Below are positions 7,872 through 14,927 of a stretch of 64,000 nucleotides of DNA, in pieces. A program made the position numbers and the translations under genes. The notes under the pieces were generated by a model. It was not told the DNA's origin, searched no databases, and saw nothing but the letters and a program-made list of their open reading frames with translations. How positions within the stretch are numbered: position 1 is the first letter of the stretch; each line of letters opens with the position of its first letter. The stretch is from positions 1 through 64,000 of the forward strand of contig NZ_CADFDU010000021.1 of assembly GCF_902833045.1 (NCBI RefSeq), given 5' to 3'. The DNA is from Burkholderia sp. BCC0322 (GTDB lineage: Bacteria; Pseudomonadota; Gammaproteobacteria; Burkholderiales; Burkholderiaceae).

Positions 7872-8063
7872 CTAACGCGCGCAGGATCAGGTACACCACC
7901 AGCAACGGCATATTCAGGGCGGCGATCGCCGCCAGCGGGTGAACCAGCCCGTAGCTGGCCGGCCAGAGCCGCGGTCGACTGCCACCAGCGCGATCAACAG
8001 CACCGCGGCCGCCAGGCCCCTGCCCCACTCGCCTTCCTTGAACTGCACAGCCGTCAGGGTCAT
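7872..8063 (-). pseudogene. Small two-helix membrane protein, frameshifted copy
   Basis: Homologous to the intact gene at 11533-11733. The N-terminal half (MTLTAVQFKEGEWGRG with the first hydrophobic helix) and the C-terminal half (LVHPLAAIAALNMPLLVVYLILRA) are in different frames because of a 10-bp deletion near 7965-7970. It shares the terminator and dif-like site with the intact cassette copy. Function unknown. Confidence 0.6.
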
Positions 8064-8179
8064 CGTCGAGCTCCTTTGGGTTCACACGGTGGATGCTATC
8101 GCGCCGGCCGGATCCACCGGCCCGTCGGCGTGGGGGGCTCGATTGTCGGGCAAAGCTGCCCTGACCTGCCGCCTAGACG

Positions 8180-11050
8180 TCAGAACACAGCAAGCCGCGC
8201 ATTGGCCTCGGATAATCGAAACCCGTCCGGATCGAACGGCTCGCCGAGCCACGCCAACAGCTCGCGTTTGGTGTCGGTCATCCGGCCGGCGAGTGTGCGC
8301 ACGAGCTGCGCGTAACCTGCAGGGCCGCTGCAGTCCTCGGGCGGACACGCCCCGGCGCCGGCGACGCACCGCGGATAGCACGTGCCCGCAGCCGCTGGCC
8401 CGACCGCCTCGATCGTGACCGCATGCCGCCAGTCGTCGTCGAGATCGTACGTGTAGGTCAGCGCCGCACTGATCGCCGCCACCTCCTCGAGCCGCAAGTC
8501 GGCGGCGACGCTCGCCAACGGATTCAGCGCCCCAACCGGACCCGCAAACTCGAACCCGTAGCGATGCCGGTTGTGCCAGCCCATGGCCGCCTGGATCACG
8601 TCGTGCAGCTCGGCCAACGACATGTCAGCAGGCACCTCGAGGCGACGCCAGATTTCCGGCATCACGTCCTGCAGACTGACCCGCAGCCGCATCACGCGTG
8701 GACCGGGCGCCGTCTCTACGTTATTTCCTGCTGCCAACGCCGAACTTCCCGCCCCGCCCGGAAACGGAATCACCGCATTGCCTCCCTGAGCGGCTGGCAC
8801 CCGATAGGTCCAGGTGCGATCCGTGCCAACCCATTGCGCATCGATCTCGGCCACGCAATGGTGAAGATGCGCTTCGTCGCGGATCTCGTCGAACAGATCG
8901 TCGAGCACAACGTCGAGTGCCGCCTCGCCTTCGTGCAGCACCTTGAGCGCGTACACGCCGGGCGCGAGATGCTCGGCCGCGTGATCGGCCAGAATGCCGC
9001 GCTCAAGCGCGCGAATCGTGCGCGCCCGCCCCCGCCCGTCTGGCGCGACGTTCTCAACGCGCAGCGTGAGCTTGATCGGTGCGGTCCGCATCCCGGCCAC
9101 CTCGTCATCATCGCGCGCACTGAAGGCGTCGCCCTGTTCGTCGTCACGGATCCACTGCGGCGCGAACGCCCCCGCCGATTCGGCGGGGACCGCCTGCGCC
9201 TGCTGCTGATAATAATCGAGGGCCGCTTCGAGCACGCGCTGCTGCTGCGCCTTCACGTAGATCGAGGTGGTGGCGAGCGACGCGTGGCCGAGGATTTGCT
9301 GCACCACGTCGATCGGCACGCCGCGCGCGGTCGCGTCGGTGCCGAACGTATGGCGCAGCGCATGCGCACTGGCTCTTTGCAGTTGCGCCGCATCCCACAG
9401 CGACAATGCCCCCCACCGCTGCAACTCGCCCTGCAGGCGGCTGAGCGCGGTGCGCACCAGGCGGCCGAGCGCATCGGGCGTATACGAACCGACGTCGGGA
9501 CCGCCCTCGGCGACCGGGCCCTCGCCGTGCCGCGCCTGGGCCGCTGCGGTGCCGGGAATCGCCAGCGGCGCGATCAGCGGCGGATCGCTCGTCGTCGCAT
9601 CACGAGCATTGCTCACGCCCCTCCCCTCCAACGCGAGTCCGCGATCCGCCCAGTGCGCACGCAGCGCCTCGAGCGTCGCCGGGCTGACGGGCACCGTGCG
9701 CACCTTGCTGCGCTTGCCGACCAGCGTGAGCGCCCACACCGATTGCCCCTTGATGCCGTCGACGCGTTTTAAGCCGCTGCGCCGAGCGCTGGCCGCTTCG
9801 GCGCGACGCAGACCCGAATCGACCATCAGCCCGATCGCCGCGCGCGCGATGCGCCACTGCGCCGCGTCGTCATCCAGTCGCGCGCAGTGCGCGTCGAGCG
9901 TCTCGCGCAGCGTGCGCAACACCTCCGGCGCCAGCGCCCGCTCGACCTGCAGCGACCACTCGCGCGTGAGCGTGGCCGGCAGCGTGACGGCGCTGAATGG
10001 GTTGCCGGCCAGATAGCGCACCTTGACCAGCCAGTCGAATGCCATGCGCAGCGTGCGGACGGCATAGGCCTGGCTGTCGGCCGACAGCGAACCGGTAAAC
10101 GGCCGCCAGCGGCCGCTCACGCGAGGCCGCTTCGGGCCGCAGAAGTCCGCGCTCGGCTGCCGCAGAAATGCCTTGTAGGCGTCGCAGTCCTCGACGCGTA
10201 GCGACGACACCGCAACGCCGCGCACTTTCAGTGCCCAGAGCACGAAGCGCTCGATCTCGCGCGTGTACGCACGCAGCGTCGCGGGCCGGTCGCGATAGCG
10301 CATGAGCCACGCGTGCAGCGCAGCCAGGTCGTGCTCGGCGCGAATGAACGGGAACCCGACCGCGCGGTTCGTGCCGCCAGCCCCCGACAGTTCGACCGGC
10401 GCTGCAAGCCGCTCGAGCGGCGCAAGCCCGTCCGTACCCGGACCGACCACGATCGCGCGGTCGGGGGTGGGAGTGAGCGGCGCGGCATCGACGTCGGCGT
10501 CCACCCGCACGCCGAGCGTCGCCTCGTGCCGGCGCAGCCACGCCACCAGGGTTTTCGCGCGCAGCGGGCCGATGCGGGGAATCGAGCGCCACCAGCTTCC
10601 GCCGTGCCGGTTGCAATACGCGATCAACTCGCCAAGTGTCGCGATCCCCTCCCCGGTGAGGCGCTGCGCCACGAGAGGCCGAAACCACAGCGCGAGTGCA
10701 TGATCGGCTGCGGGCGCGGCTGCGGCGAGCTTGGCCGCGTCCTCGACCATGCGCAGCGTCAAGGCGGTGAGTTTCGCCTCGCCGTGCTGCCGCATCGACG
10801 CGCGCAGGTGCTCGGCCAGCGCCGCGGATCCGTTGAGCAGCGCCAGGCGCACCAACGCGTCGCGCATCGTGGCCAGATGCCGCTCGACCGCGTCGGCCTC
10901 GGCCAGCACCGCACTGTCCTCGACGTCGTAAAAACGCCGCGCGATGGTCGCGGCCGAGATGCCCTGGATGCGCGCGCGCAGCGCGGCGAAGTCGGTGCGC
11001 GTATAGGTCGCCGGCGGCGGCACCGCGACCGCTTGCGGCCGGTTAGCCAT
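8180..11050 (-). CDS. DUF3701-type tyrosine recombinase fused to a pRiA4b ORF-3-like domain
   Basis: An uninterrupted 956-residue protein. Residues ~14-105 resemble the DUF3701 phage-integrase N-terminus, ~115-180 a helix-hairpin-helix, ~235-350 a SAM-like core-binding domain, and ~365-615 the tyrosine recombinase fold. All catalytic residues are visible: R415, K446, H563, R566, H589 and nucleophile Y598. After a linker comes an unassigned domain (~655-750), and residues ~783-945 match the plasmid pRiA4b ORF-3-like family (PEIWRRLEVPADMSLAELHDVIQ, MGWHNRHRYGF, YTYDLDDDW, and a Cys cluster CYPRC...CPPEDC). Family knowledge gives strand exchange by a covalent 3'-phosphotyrosine; the tail's role is unknown. 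The fusion is unusual. It sits between dif-like sites A and E2, so those are candidate substrates (inference). Start ATG 11050. Confidence 0.85.
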   Translation of the reverse strand: MANRPQAVAVPPPATYTRTDFAALRARIQGISAATIARRFYDVEDSAVLAEADAVERHLATMRDALVRLALLNGSAALAEHLRASMRQHGEAKLTALTLRMVEDAAKLAAAAPAADHALALWFRPLVAQRLTGEGIATLGELIAYCNRHGGSWWRSIPRIGPLRAKTLVAWLRRHEATLGVRVDADVDAAPLTPTPDRAIVVGPGTDGLAPLERLAAPVELSGAGGTNRAVGFPFIRAEHDLAALHAWLMRYRDRPATLRAYTREIERFVLWALKVRGVAVSSLRVEDCDAYKAFLRQPSADFCGPKRPRVSGRWRPFTGSLSADSQAYAVRTLRMAFDWLVKVRYLAGNPFSAVTLPATLTREWSLQVERALAPEVLRTLRETLDAHCARLDDDAAQWRIARAAIGLMVDSGLRRAEAASARRSGLKRVDGIKGQSVWALTLVGKRSKVRTVPVSPATLEALRAHWADRGLALEGRGVSNARDATTSDPPLIAPLAIPGTAAAQARHGEGPVAEGGPDVGSYTPDALGRLVRTALSRLQGELQRWGALSLWDAAQLQRASAHALRHTFGTDATARGVPIDVVQQILGHASLATTSIYVKAQQQRVLEAALDYYQQQAQAVPAESAGAFAPQWIRDDEQGDAFSARDDDEVAGMRTAPIKLTLRVENVAPDGRGRARTIRALERGILADHAAEHLAPGVYALKVLHEGEAALDVVLDDLFDEIRDEAHLHHCVAEIDAQWVGTDRTWTYRVPAAQGGNAVIPFPGGAGSSALAAGNNVETAPGPRVMRLRVSLQDVMPEIWRRLEVPADMSLAELHDVIQAAMGWHNRHRYGFEFAGPVGALNPLASVAADLRLEEVAAISAALTYTYDLDDDWRHAVTIEAVGPAAAGTCYPRCVAGAGACPPEDCSGPAGYAQLVRTLAGRMTDTKRELLAWLGEPFDPDGFRLSEANARLAVF

Positions 11051-11344
11051 TGGACGGCCCTCCCCCGTGCGGACCGATGACGCGCGTGCGGGCAGGCCGG
11101 TCGAGCGACTCCCGGAGGGCGCCCCTGGAGGGATCGCGGCGGGGGACGCGGACGGGCAGGCAGGGAGAACGGCGTAGCACCATGGCGAACGGAACTAAAA
11201 AGGGAGTGTCCCCAAATAGGTAAAGGGAAACACGCCTATTCTAGCCATTAAACGCCAGACTGCTAATAAGAATTAGCAGGCAAGGTGGCACGCTAAAAAA
11301 TCGGACCGCCACATTCCGATGTCGGCGGCCCGCATTCAACCCAA
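11051..11344. promoter_or_regulatory. Recombinase upstream region
   Basis: About 295 bp without a supported gene, holding the recombinase promoter region and dif-like dyad E2 at 11261. An AT-richer stretch (11195-11260) contains A-rich and GGGA repeats but no clear -35/-10 pair could be fixed. Confidence 0.4.
11261..11278. repeat. dif-like dyad E2
   Basis: Arms TGCTAA (11261-11266) and TTAGCA (11273-11278) are perfect inverted copies around spacer TAAGAA; extended arms GACTGCTAA and GCCTGCTAA match at 8 of 9. Same class as dyad E1. It lies 210 bp upstream of the recombinase start. Confidence 0.55.
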
Positions 11345-11460
11345 CTACTCCGGCGGCCAGGCTGTCGAGGCCCATGCGACCACCGCGCCTCCAGCATAGG
11401 CGCTGCCCGGCACGGCAGCAAGGACGATTTCGCGCCCACCCTTGCCGTGCTTGGCTCCCA

Positions 11461-11484
11461 TGCCAACAAGGAGAGTTATCGGCA
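11461..11484. repeat. dif-like site B
   Basis: Left arm TGCCAACAA (11461-11469), spacer GGAGAG (11470-11475), right arm TTATCGGCA (11476-11484), the right arm identical to site A. A minus-strand terminator follows 15 bp downstream. An ATG at 11485 (minus strand) overlapping the right arm opens a 46-codon frame to 11345 with a hydrophobic C-terminal half; it is unproven. Confidence 0.65.
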
Positions 11485-11498
11485 TTGACGGCGCGCAC

Positions 11499-11522
11499 AA
11501 AAAACCCGGCCGGAGCCGGGTT
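11499..11522 (-). terminator. Rho-independent terminator of cassette 2
   Basis: Minus-strand stem AACCCGGC with GCCGGGTT followed by six T. It terminates the vapBC-2/small membrane gene operon just before site B. Confidence 0.7.
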
Positions 11523-11532
11523 GCCCAAGCGC

Positions 11533-11733
11533 TCACGCGCGCAGGATCAGGTACACCGCCAGAAACGGCATGTTCAGGGCAGCGATCGCCGCCAGCGGGT
11601 GAACCAGCCCGTAGCGGGCCGGCCAGAGCGCCGATAGCCCGCAGTCGACGGCCGCCAGCGCGATCAACAGCGCCGCGGCCGCCCCGCCCCTGCCCCACCC
11701 GCCTTCCTTGAACTGCCTCGCTGTCAGGGTCAT
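11533..11733 (-). CDS. Small two-helix membrane protein
   Basis: A 66-residue protein starting at ATG 11733 after an AAGGAG-like stretch (CCAAGGAGCGCGACG). It has a short basic N-terminus (MTLTARQFKEGGWGRG) and two hydrophobic segments at about residues 17-36 and 44-65, predicting a hairpin in the inner membrane. It follows vapC-2 by 32 bp and precedes a terminator, so it is the last gene of that operon. No known family is recognised. A frameshifted copy exists at 7872-8063, showing that the gene travels with the cassette. Confidence 0.6.
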   Translation of the reverse strand: MTLTARQFKEGGWGRGGAAAALLIALAAVDCGLSALWPARYGLVHPLAAIAALNMPFLAVYLILRA

Positions 11734-11765
11734 CGTCGCGCTCCTTGGGGTTCACACGGTGGATG

Positions 11766-12176
11766 CTATCGCGCCGGCCGCAACCAGTTTTCGACCGGCA
11801 GGCCGGCGACACGGGTAAATTCGGCCGTATTGTCCGTGACCAGGACGGCGTCGACCGCCAGCGCGTGCGCGGCGATCAGCATATCGTTCGCCCCGATCAG
11901 CTGGCCTTGCTTCTCGAGGTCGGCCCGCAGCCGGCCGTAGCACCGGTCGGCGTCGGGCTGCAACGGCAACACAGTCAAGCTCGCCAGCAGTTGCTCGACC
12001 CGCTGCGCGAGGGTGGACGAGCCACGCTTCCAGACGCCAAATCGCAACTCCGCCGCCACGATGATCGAGGTGCACACTTGTTCGGGCGGCGTTTGTCCGA
12101 TGCGGGTGGCGCAGGCGCCGCGCGGGTCGCGGATCACGTTCGACAAGATGTTGGTGTCGAGCAGATACAGCGTCAT
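11766..12176 (-). CDS. VapC PIN-domain ribonuclease toxin
   Basis: A 136-residue PIN protein with all acidic positions visible: YLLDTNILS (first Asp, ~residue 7), AAELRFG (Glu, ~43), GANDMLIAAHAL (Asp, ~98) and VTDNTAEF (Asp, ~115). VapC toxins cleave tRNA or rRNA in the cytoplasm and are held inactive by VapB. Its start overlaps the vapB stop by four bases. Unlike the first vapBC pair this one is intact. The last codons fall inside the duplicated cassette-end repeat. Confidence 0.88.
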   Translation of the reverse strand: MTLYLLDTNILSNVIRDPRGACATRIGQTPPEQVCTSIIVAAELRFGVWKRGSSTLAQRVEQLLASLTVLPLQPDADRCYGRLRADLEKQGQLIGANDMLIAAHALAVDAVLVTDNTAEFTRVAGLPVENWLRPAR

Positions 12177-12415
12177 TCGATGTCGACCGGTTCAGCCGGC
12201 AGGCTATCGATGTCGGGAAACGTTTCGTCCAGCGGAGTCCATTGGGCGAACAGCTCACGCAACGGCGCGGCCTCCACGGGCTCAATGATCAAGCGCCGGC
12301 CTTCCCTGTGGATGGTGACTTCCGAGACCTGCAGCTCGAACTCGCGCGGGATCCGCACGGCCTGGCTGCGCCCATTGCGAAACAGGCGCGCATGACGGGT
12401 GTCAGGTGTTGGCAT
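12173..12415 (-). CDS. VapB antitoxin, AbrB/SpoVT-type
   Basis: An 80-residue antitoxin with the swapped-hairpin AbrB motif (ARLFRNGRSQAVRIPREFEL) at residues ~8-30, followed by the toxin-binding tail. The ATG at 12415 is chosen because AGGAGTCGTCCC precedes it; an upstream in-frame ATG at 12481 would add 22 unconserved residues. The pair is an operon with vapC (ATGA overlap) and probably represses its own promoter, which lies near dif-like site D. Confidence 0.85.
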   Translation of the reverse strand: MPTPDTRHARLFRNGRSQAVRIPREFELQVSEVTIHREGRRLIIEPVEAAPLRELFAQWTPLDETFPDIDSLPAEPVDIE

Positions 12416-12496
12416 GGGACGACTCCTATTCAAACGAAACGGCATATGCCACAGCATATCCACGTTTGGTTCGATTCGCAATCATCTCCGAGGCGC

Positions 12497-12520
12497 ATCT
12501 CGTAAGCAGAGTTATCAGAT
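12497..12520. repeat. dif-like site D
   Basis: Left arm ATCTCGTAA (12497-12505), spacer GCAGAG (12506-12511), right arm TTATCAGAT (12512-12520). Arms match at 7 of 9, and the symmetry extends outwards (GGCGC against GGCAC). It sits upstream of vapB-2 and upstream of the divergent gene at 12599, that is, between two cassettes. Confidence 0.6.
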
Positions 12521-12540
12521 GTGCCACTTTTGCACCCGGC

Positions 12541-12589
12541 TCGACGTGCAAGAATCCGTGCTGTATAAAGATATATCTCCATACAGTAC
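12541..12589 (+). promoter_or_regulatory. Promoter with overlapping dyad, upstream of 12599 gene
   Basis: TCGACG (12541-12546) and TATAAA (12564-12569) are 17 bp apart, 30 bp before the start codon. A dyad GTGCTGTAT / ATACAGTAC (12558-12566 and 12581-12589, 8 of 9) centred on AGATATATCT overlaps the -10, so it is probably an operator. A related dyad lies downstream at 13088-13121. Confidence 0.5.
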
Positions 12590-12598
12590 GGTTGGACG

Positions 12599-13054
12599 AT
12601 GACGTACTTCACCCCCGCCGATCACGACGCGGCCGTGCAGGCGATGCTCGCACACCCCGAGATCGGCAGCCGTCACCTGCGCGGCCTGATGAGCGGCATC
12701 AAGCGCCGCGCGCGGGCCCGCGCGGTGATCGCCTTCGTCCAGGCGATCGCCCCACCCCCACCCGATGTGACCATCACGACCACGCGGCAGCTGATGCGGG
12801 TGCTGTTCGGCCACGCGGTGTCGGTCAACGACCTGCACCGCCACTTCGCCACGCCCGGGCGCCTGGCTGACGATCGCGCCGACACGACCGCGCTGGCCAC
12901 CTGGCTCGAGGCCAACCGGGAACGCTTGGCGGCCGACGCGGACACTTTGATGCTCGAGCTGGATGCGGCCTGGAAGGGGTTCACGGCAGCGGCCGCCGAG
13001 GCGGCCGGCAAGATCCGCCAGGCCGGGCGGCAGGAACGTCGTGGCGAGCCGTGA
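12599..13054 (+). CDS. Hypothetical helical protein in a dyad-bracketed cassette
   Basis: A 151-residue mostly alpha-helical protein with no recognised domain. Notable stretches are a basic patch (MSGIKRRARARAVIAF), a Pro-run (APPPPDVTITTTRQLM) and a charged C-terminus (EAAGKIRQAGRQERRGEP). Start at 12599 lies 10 bp after the promoter dyad. It is flanked by two related palindromes and by dif-like sites D and C, so it behaves as an independent cassette. It could be a regulator that binds those palindromes, but no DNA-binding motif can be named. Confidence 0.55.
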   Translation: MTYFTPADHDAAVQAMLAHPEIGSRHLRGLMSGIKRRARARAVIAFVQAIAPPPPDVTITTTRQLMRVLFGHAVSVNDLHRHFATPGRLADDRADTTALATWLEANRERLAADADTLMLELDAAWKGFTAAAAEAAGKIRQAGRQERRGEP

Positions 13055-13087
13055 GAGGGACTCGCCGTTGACGGACGGGCGATGCTC

Positions 13088-13121
13088 CATGCTGTTCAAG
13101 GATATATCTGCAAGCAGCATG
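13088..13121. repeat. Second GATATATCT-centred dyad
   Basis: CATGCTGTT (13088-13096) and AGCAGCATG (13113-13121) are inverted at 8 of 9 positions around a centre containing GATATATCT, the same centre as the dyad at 12558-12589. It lies 34 bp after the stop of the gene it helps to bracket. Confidence 0.5.
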
Positions 13122-13236
13122 TCCAGTGAACAGACGGGACGGCACGGATGACGTTGGCAAAGAACCCGGCCACGGCCGGGGTTGATCAGCGGTACGATTT
13201 TGACATCGACCCTACGCGGCCCAGACGACCGGCACC

Positions 13237-13262
13237 CAAAAACCCGGTCGGAGCCGGGTTTG
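13237..13262 (-). terminator. Minus-strand terminator between cassettes
   Basis: AACCCGGCTC / GACCGGGTT stem followed by T5 on the minus strand, nearly identical to the cassette terminators at 7840 and 11499. A weaker relative is at about 13163-13183. No minus-strand gene directly precedes it, so it looks like the leftover of a lost cassette. Confidence 0.5.
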
Positions 13263-13298
13263 GGAAAGGGTCTCATTGCCGCGTTGACTGTCTTGGCG

Positions 13299-13322
13299 TA
13301 CCGGTAAGCGGAGTTAGCGGTA
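13299..13322. repeat. dif-like site C
   Basis: Left arm TACCGGTAA (13299-13307), spacer GCGGAG (13308-13313), right arm TTAGCGGTA (13314-13322), 8 of 9 inverted. As at sites A and B, a minus-strand terminator begins about 12 bp to the right. Confidence 0.6.
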
Positions 13323-13333
13323 TGGCCGCATGC

Positions 13334-13361
13334 CAAAAAAACGGGCCAATTGGCCCGTCCT
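13334..13361 (-). terminator. Terminator of the 13365-14347 operon
   Basis: Perfect palindromic stem GACGGGCCAATTGGCCCGTT with a T7 tract on the minus strand, directly after the small basic gene. Confidence 0.75.
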
Positions 13362-13364
13362 GGA

Positions 13365-13559
13365 TTACATCGCCTTGCGCCATTCCGGCAGTTCGGGCGT
13401 CATCCGCGTGCTCGGCCGCCGGGCCGCCGCGCGCAACCGCGCCTTGCCGGCCGCGGTCAGCGGCGCCGGCTTCTTCTTACGCTGTGACACGCGCACGACG
13501 ACCTTCACCGCGGCCGTCGTCGGCGCAGTTTTCTTCAGCGGTTTCGTCACGTGGCTCAT
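13365..13559 (-). CDS. Small basic protein, possible antitoxin or DNA-binding partner
   Basis: A 64-residue strongly basic protein (VTKPLKK, VVRVSQRKKKP, GKARLRAAARRPS). Start at 13559 is supported by a four-base ATGA overlap with the upstream 263-residue gene. No family recognised. The Ala/Pro/Lys-rich N-terminal half followed by a KARLRAAARR helix recalls histone H1-like tails, which is only an impression. Two coupled genes of unlike size beside TA modules and a dif-like site suggest a TA pair, unproven. Confidence 0.55.
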   Translation of the reverse strand: MSHVTKPLKKTAPTTAAVKVVVRVSQRKKKPAPLTAAGKARLRAAARRPSTRMTPELPEWRKAM

Positions 13560-14347
13560 ATCAACTCCTTGTCCAGCAGATAGTCTAGCAGCTTTGCCCA
13601 CGACCGGCTGTCGGCACTGAGATCAAACTCCATCAGTCTCTGCGACCCGTGGTCAGCCCACCACGCATCGTCGAGCTCAAGCAGATCCTGCACGGTCTGG
13701 CAGGCGGTGAAGGCTGGAAGTGCCTGCTCGGCCTCCTCGAGCGGCGCATCGAAGCCCAGCTTGGGCCAGTAGCGATAGCCGATCAGATGCGGGTCGTACC
13801 CCTCCCCTCCCCCGGCGATCAGCGTGATTCGGCGGTAGCCAAGGCGGTGCGCGGTCATCGCACACAGGGAAAAAGCCACAGTGCCGAGCCAGTCCGGGGC
13901 CTGGTGCCGCAGAAACACGTGATCGATGTGCAGCGCCTGCACGACCGCGGGCTCCGGGGCGTCATCCGCGTCATCGCCACCCTCACCGAGATACAACGAC
14001 ATTCCGTCGTCCGCGTCCTGGTACAAGCCGACGCGGTTCTTGTGCGGGTGCTGTAGGATGGCCGGCTGGACCGATGTGAAGTACACGCCCGGCGGCGCCT
14101 CGTCGGGCCCTACCCCGTACTGAGCCTGCTCGTGGACGCGCGCGTCCGTAAAGATCATCAGCAGTTGCGCATACTCGGCGCTGGTGAGCTCGATCGCGTC
14201 GAACTCGATGCGTGTGGCTGCATTGATCAGCGTGCCGTCCAGCCGGAACGCGCCTGACAGATACTGCCGGGCGAGGTTGGACGCCTGCAGCCGATTATAT
14301 GCATCCTGCAAGACTCGATCGAAGAAGTCGGTACGTGGCAAAGCCAT
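13556..14347 (-). CDS. Hypothetical protein with a GNAT-like segment
   Basis: A 263-residue acidic protein. No family can be named with confidence, but the central part (AMTAHRLGYRRITLIAGGG and GYRYWPKLGFDAPL, residues ~165-205) resembles the core strands and the Y-x-x-LGF ending of GNAT acetyltransferases. The N-terminal third begins MALPRTDFFDRVLQDAYNRLQ and the C-terminus is acidic/aromatic (DDAWWADHGSQRLMEFDL). It is followed without gap by a small basic gene and a terminator, forming a closed two-gene cassette next to site C. A GNAT-type toxin is one possible reading. Confidence 0.5.
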   Translation of the reverse strand: MALPRTDFFDRVLQDAYNRLQASNLARQYLSGAFRLDGTLINAATRIEFDAIELTSAEYAQLLMIFTDARVHEQAQYGVGPDEAPPGVYFTSVQPAILQHPHKNRVGLYQDADDGMSLYLGEGGDDADDAPEPAVVQALHIDHVFLRHQAPDWLGTVAFSLCAMTAHRLGYRRITLIAGGGEGYDPHLIGYRYWPKLGFDAPLEEAEQALPAFTACQTVQDLLELDDAWWADHGSQRLMEFDLSADSRSWAKLLDYLLDKELI

Positions 14348-14576
14348 GGTGTTGGCGACGAACGAAAACTCGATTCTAGCGGACAGTCCGACCGCGCCGG
14401 CATTTCGTGCGCTTGAGCAGATTGAAGTCCGGGAGAAATGTTGATCCGTTCTCGGCTTAAAGCTCGCGTCGGTGATGTGGGCCCAGTCGGAGTAGTCGAT
14501 CCTTTTACCTGTGTCGCTTTAAGAATGCAGGGCGTCCAGCGCCCAAGCTCGATATCGCCCACCGTCAGGCGTGAAT
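14348..14576. other. Intergenic between cassette region and par sites
   Basis: About 230 bp with no supported gene. It marks the boundary between the accessory mosaic and the maintenance core. Confidence 0.4.
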
Positions 14577-14784
14577 CTTGGCTCGAGCCAAGATGGGTTC
14601 AGCCTGTGTGACTTCGCCTCAAAGTCTTGACTGGTGAGCGCCCTATTCGCCCCGGTGCCAGTCACGTCCGTTAAGGCGCTTTTTCCGCCATTACGCAGTC
14701 TTGGCTCGAGCCAAGTCTAGCTGCAGTCAAGTCATCGACAAGGATTTTCCATATATCGACCTGGGGAACTTGGCTCGCGCCAAG
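14577..14784. promoter_or_regulatory. Three parS-like palindromes upstream of parA
   Basis: The 16-bp palindrome CTTGGCTCGAGCCAAG occurs at 14577-14592 and 14700-14715, and a variant with CGCG centre (CTTGGCTCGCGCCAAG) at 14769-14784. They precede parA and, with the further copy in parB, fit a plasmid centromere bound by ParB, which may also repress the par operon. The region 14785-14927 carries an AT-rich stretch likely to contain the par promoter. Confidence 0.75.
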
Positions 14785-14927
14785 TTCCTCCTCGTTCAAT
14801 CTGAAATCGTTGCTGGGCTGCAACAAGTTCACAAAAATGCGGAGTTATTCCTTAATTGTTTTGACATGTTTTGACTGACGAATAACAATTCGGATGTCAA
14901 TACTTCGACTCTCCGAATGGAGGAAAA

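Larger units (their letters stand above)
7801..8110. repeat. Cassette-end direct repeat, copy 1 (310 bp)
   Basis: Colinear with 11461-11780 over its full length at roughly 85 percent identity by eye. The repeat unit contains a dif-like site, a minus-strand terminator, a small membrane-protein gene and, in copy 2, the last codons of vapC. This copy is 10 bp shorter, and the missing bases lie inside the small gene. Confidence 0.8.
11461..11780. repeat. Cassette-end direct repeat, copy 2 (320 bp)
   Basis: Partner of 7801-8110. It spans site B, the terminator, the intact small membrane gene and runs into the last codons of vapC-2. Because copy 1 keeps those vapC-end bases but is followed by the recombinase 3' region, the two cassettes probably once had the same vapBC neighbour (inference). 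Confidence 0.8.

Noticed and set aside
7801-13322. Integron attC cassettes
   Set aside because: The sites lack the RYYYAAC/GTTRRRY boxes and the size of attC, and no integron integrase (with its extra domain) is seen.
14829-14852. A seventh dif-like site with spacer GCGGAG and right arm TTATTCCTT
   Set aside because: Left arm matches the inverted right arm at only about 5 of 9 positions, near chance.
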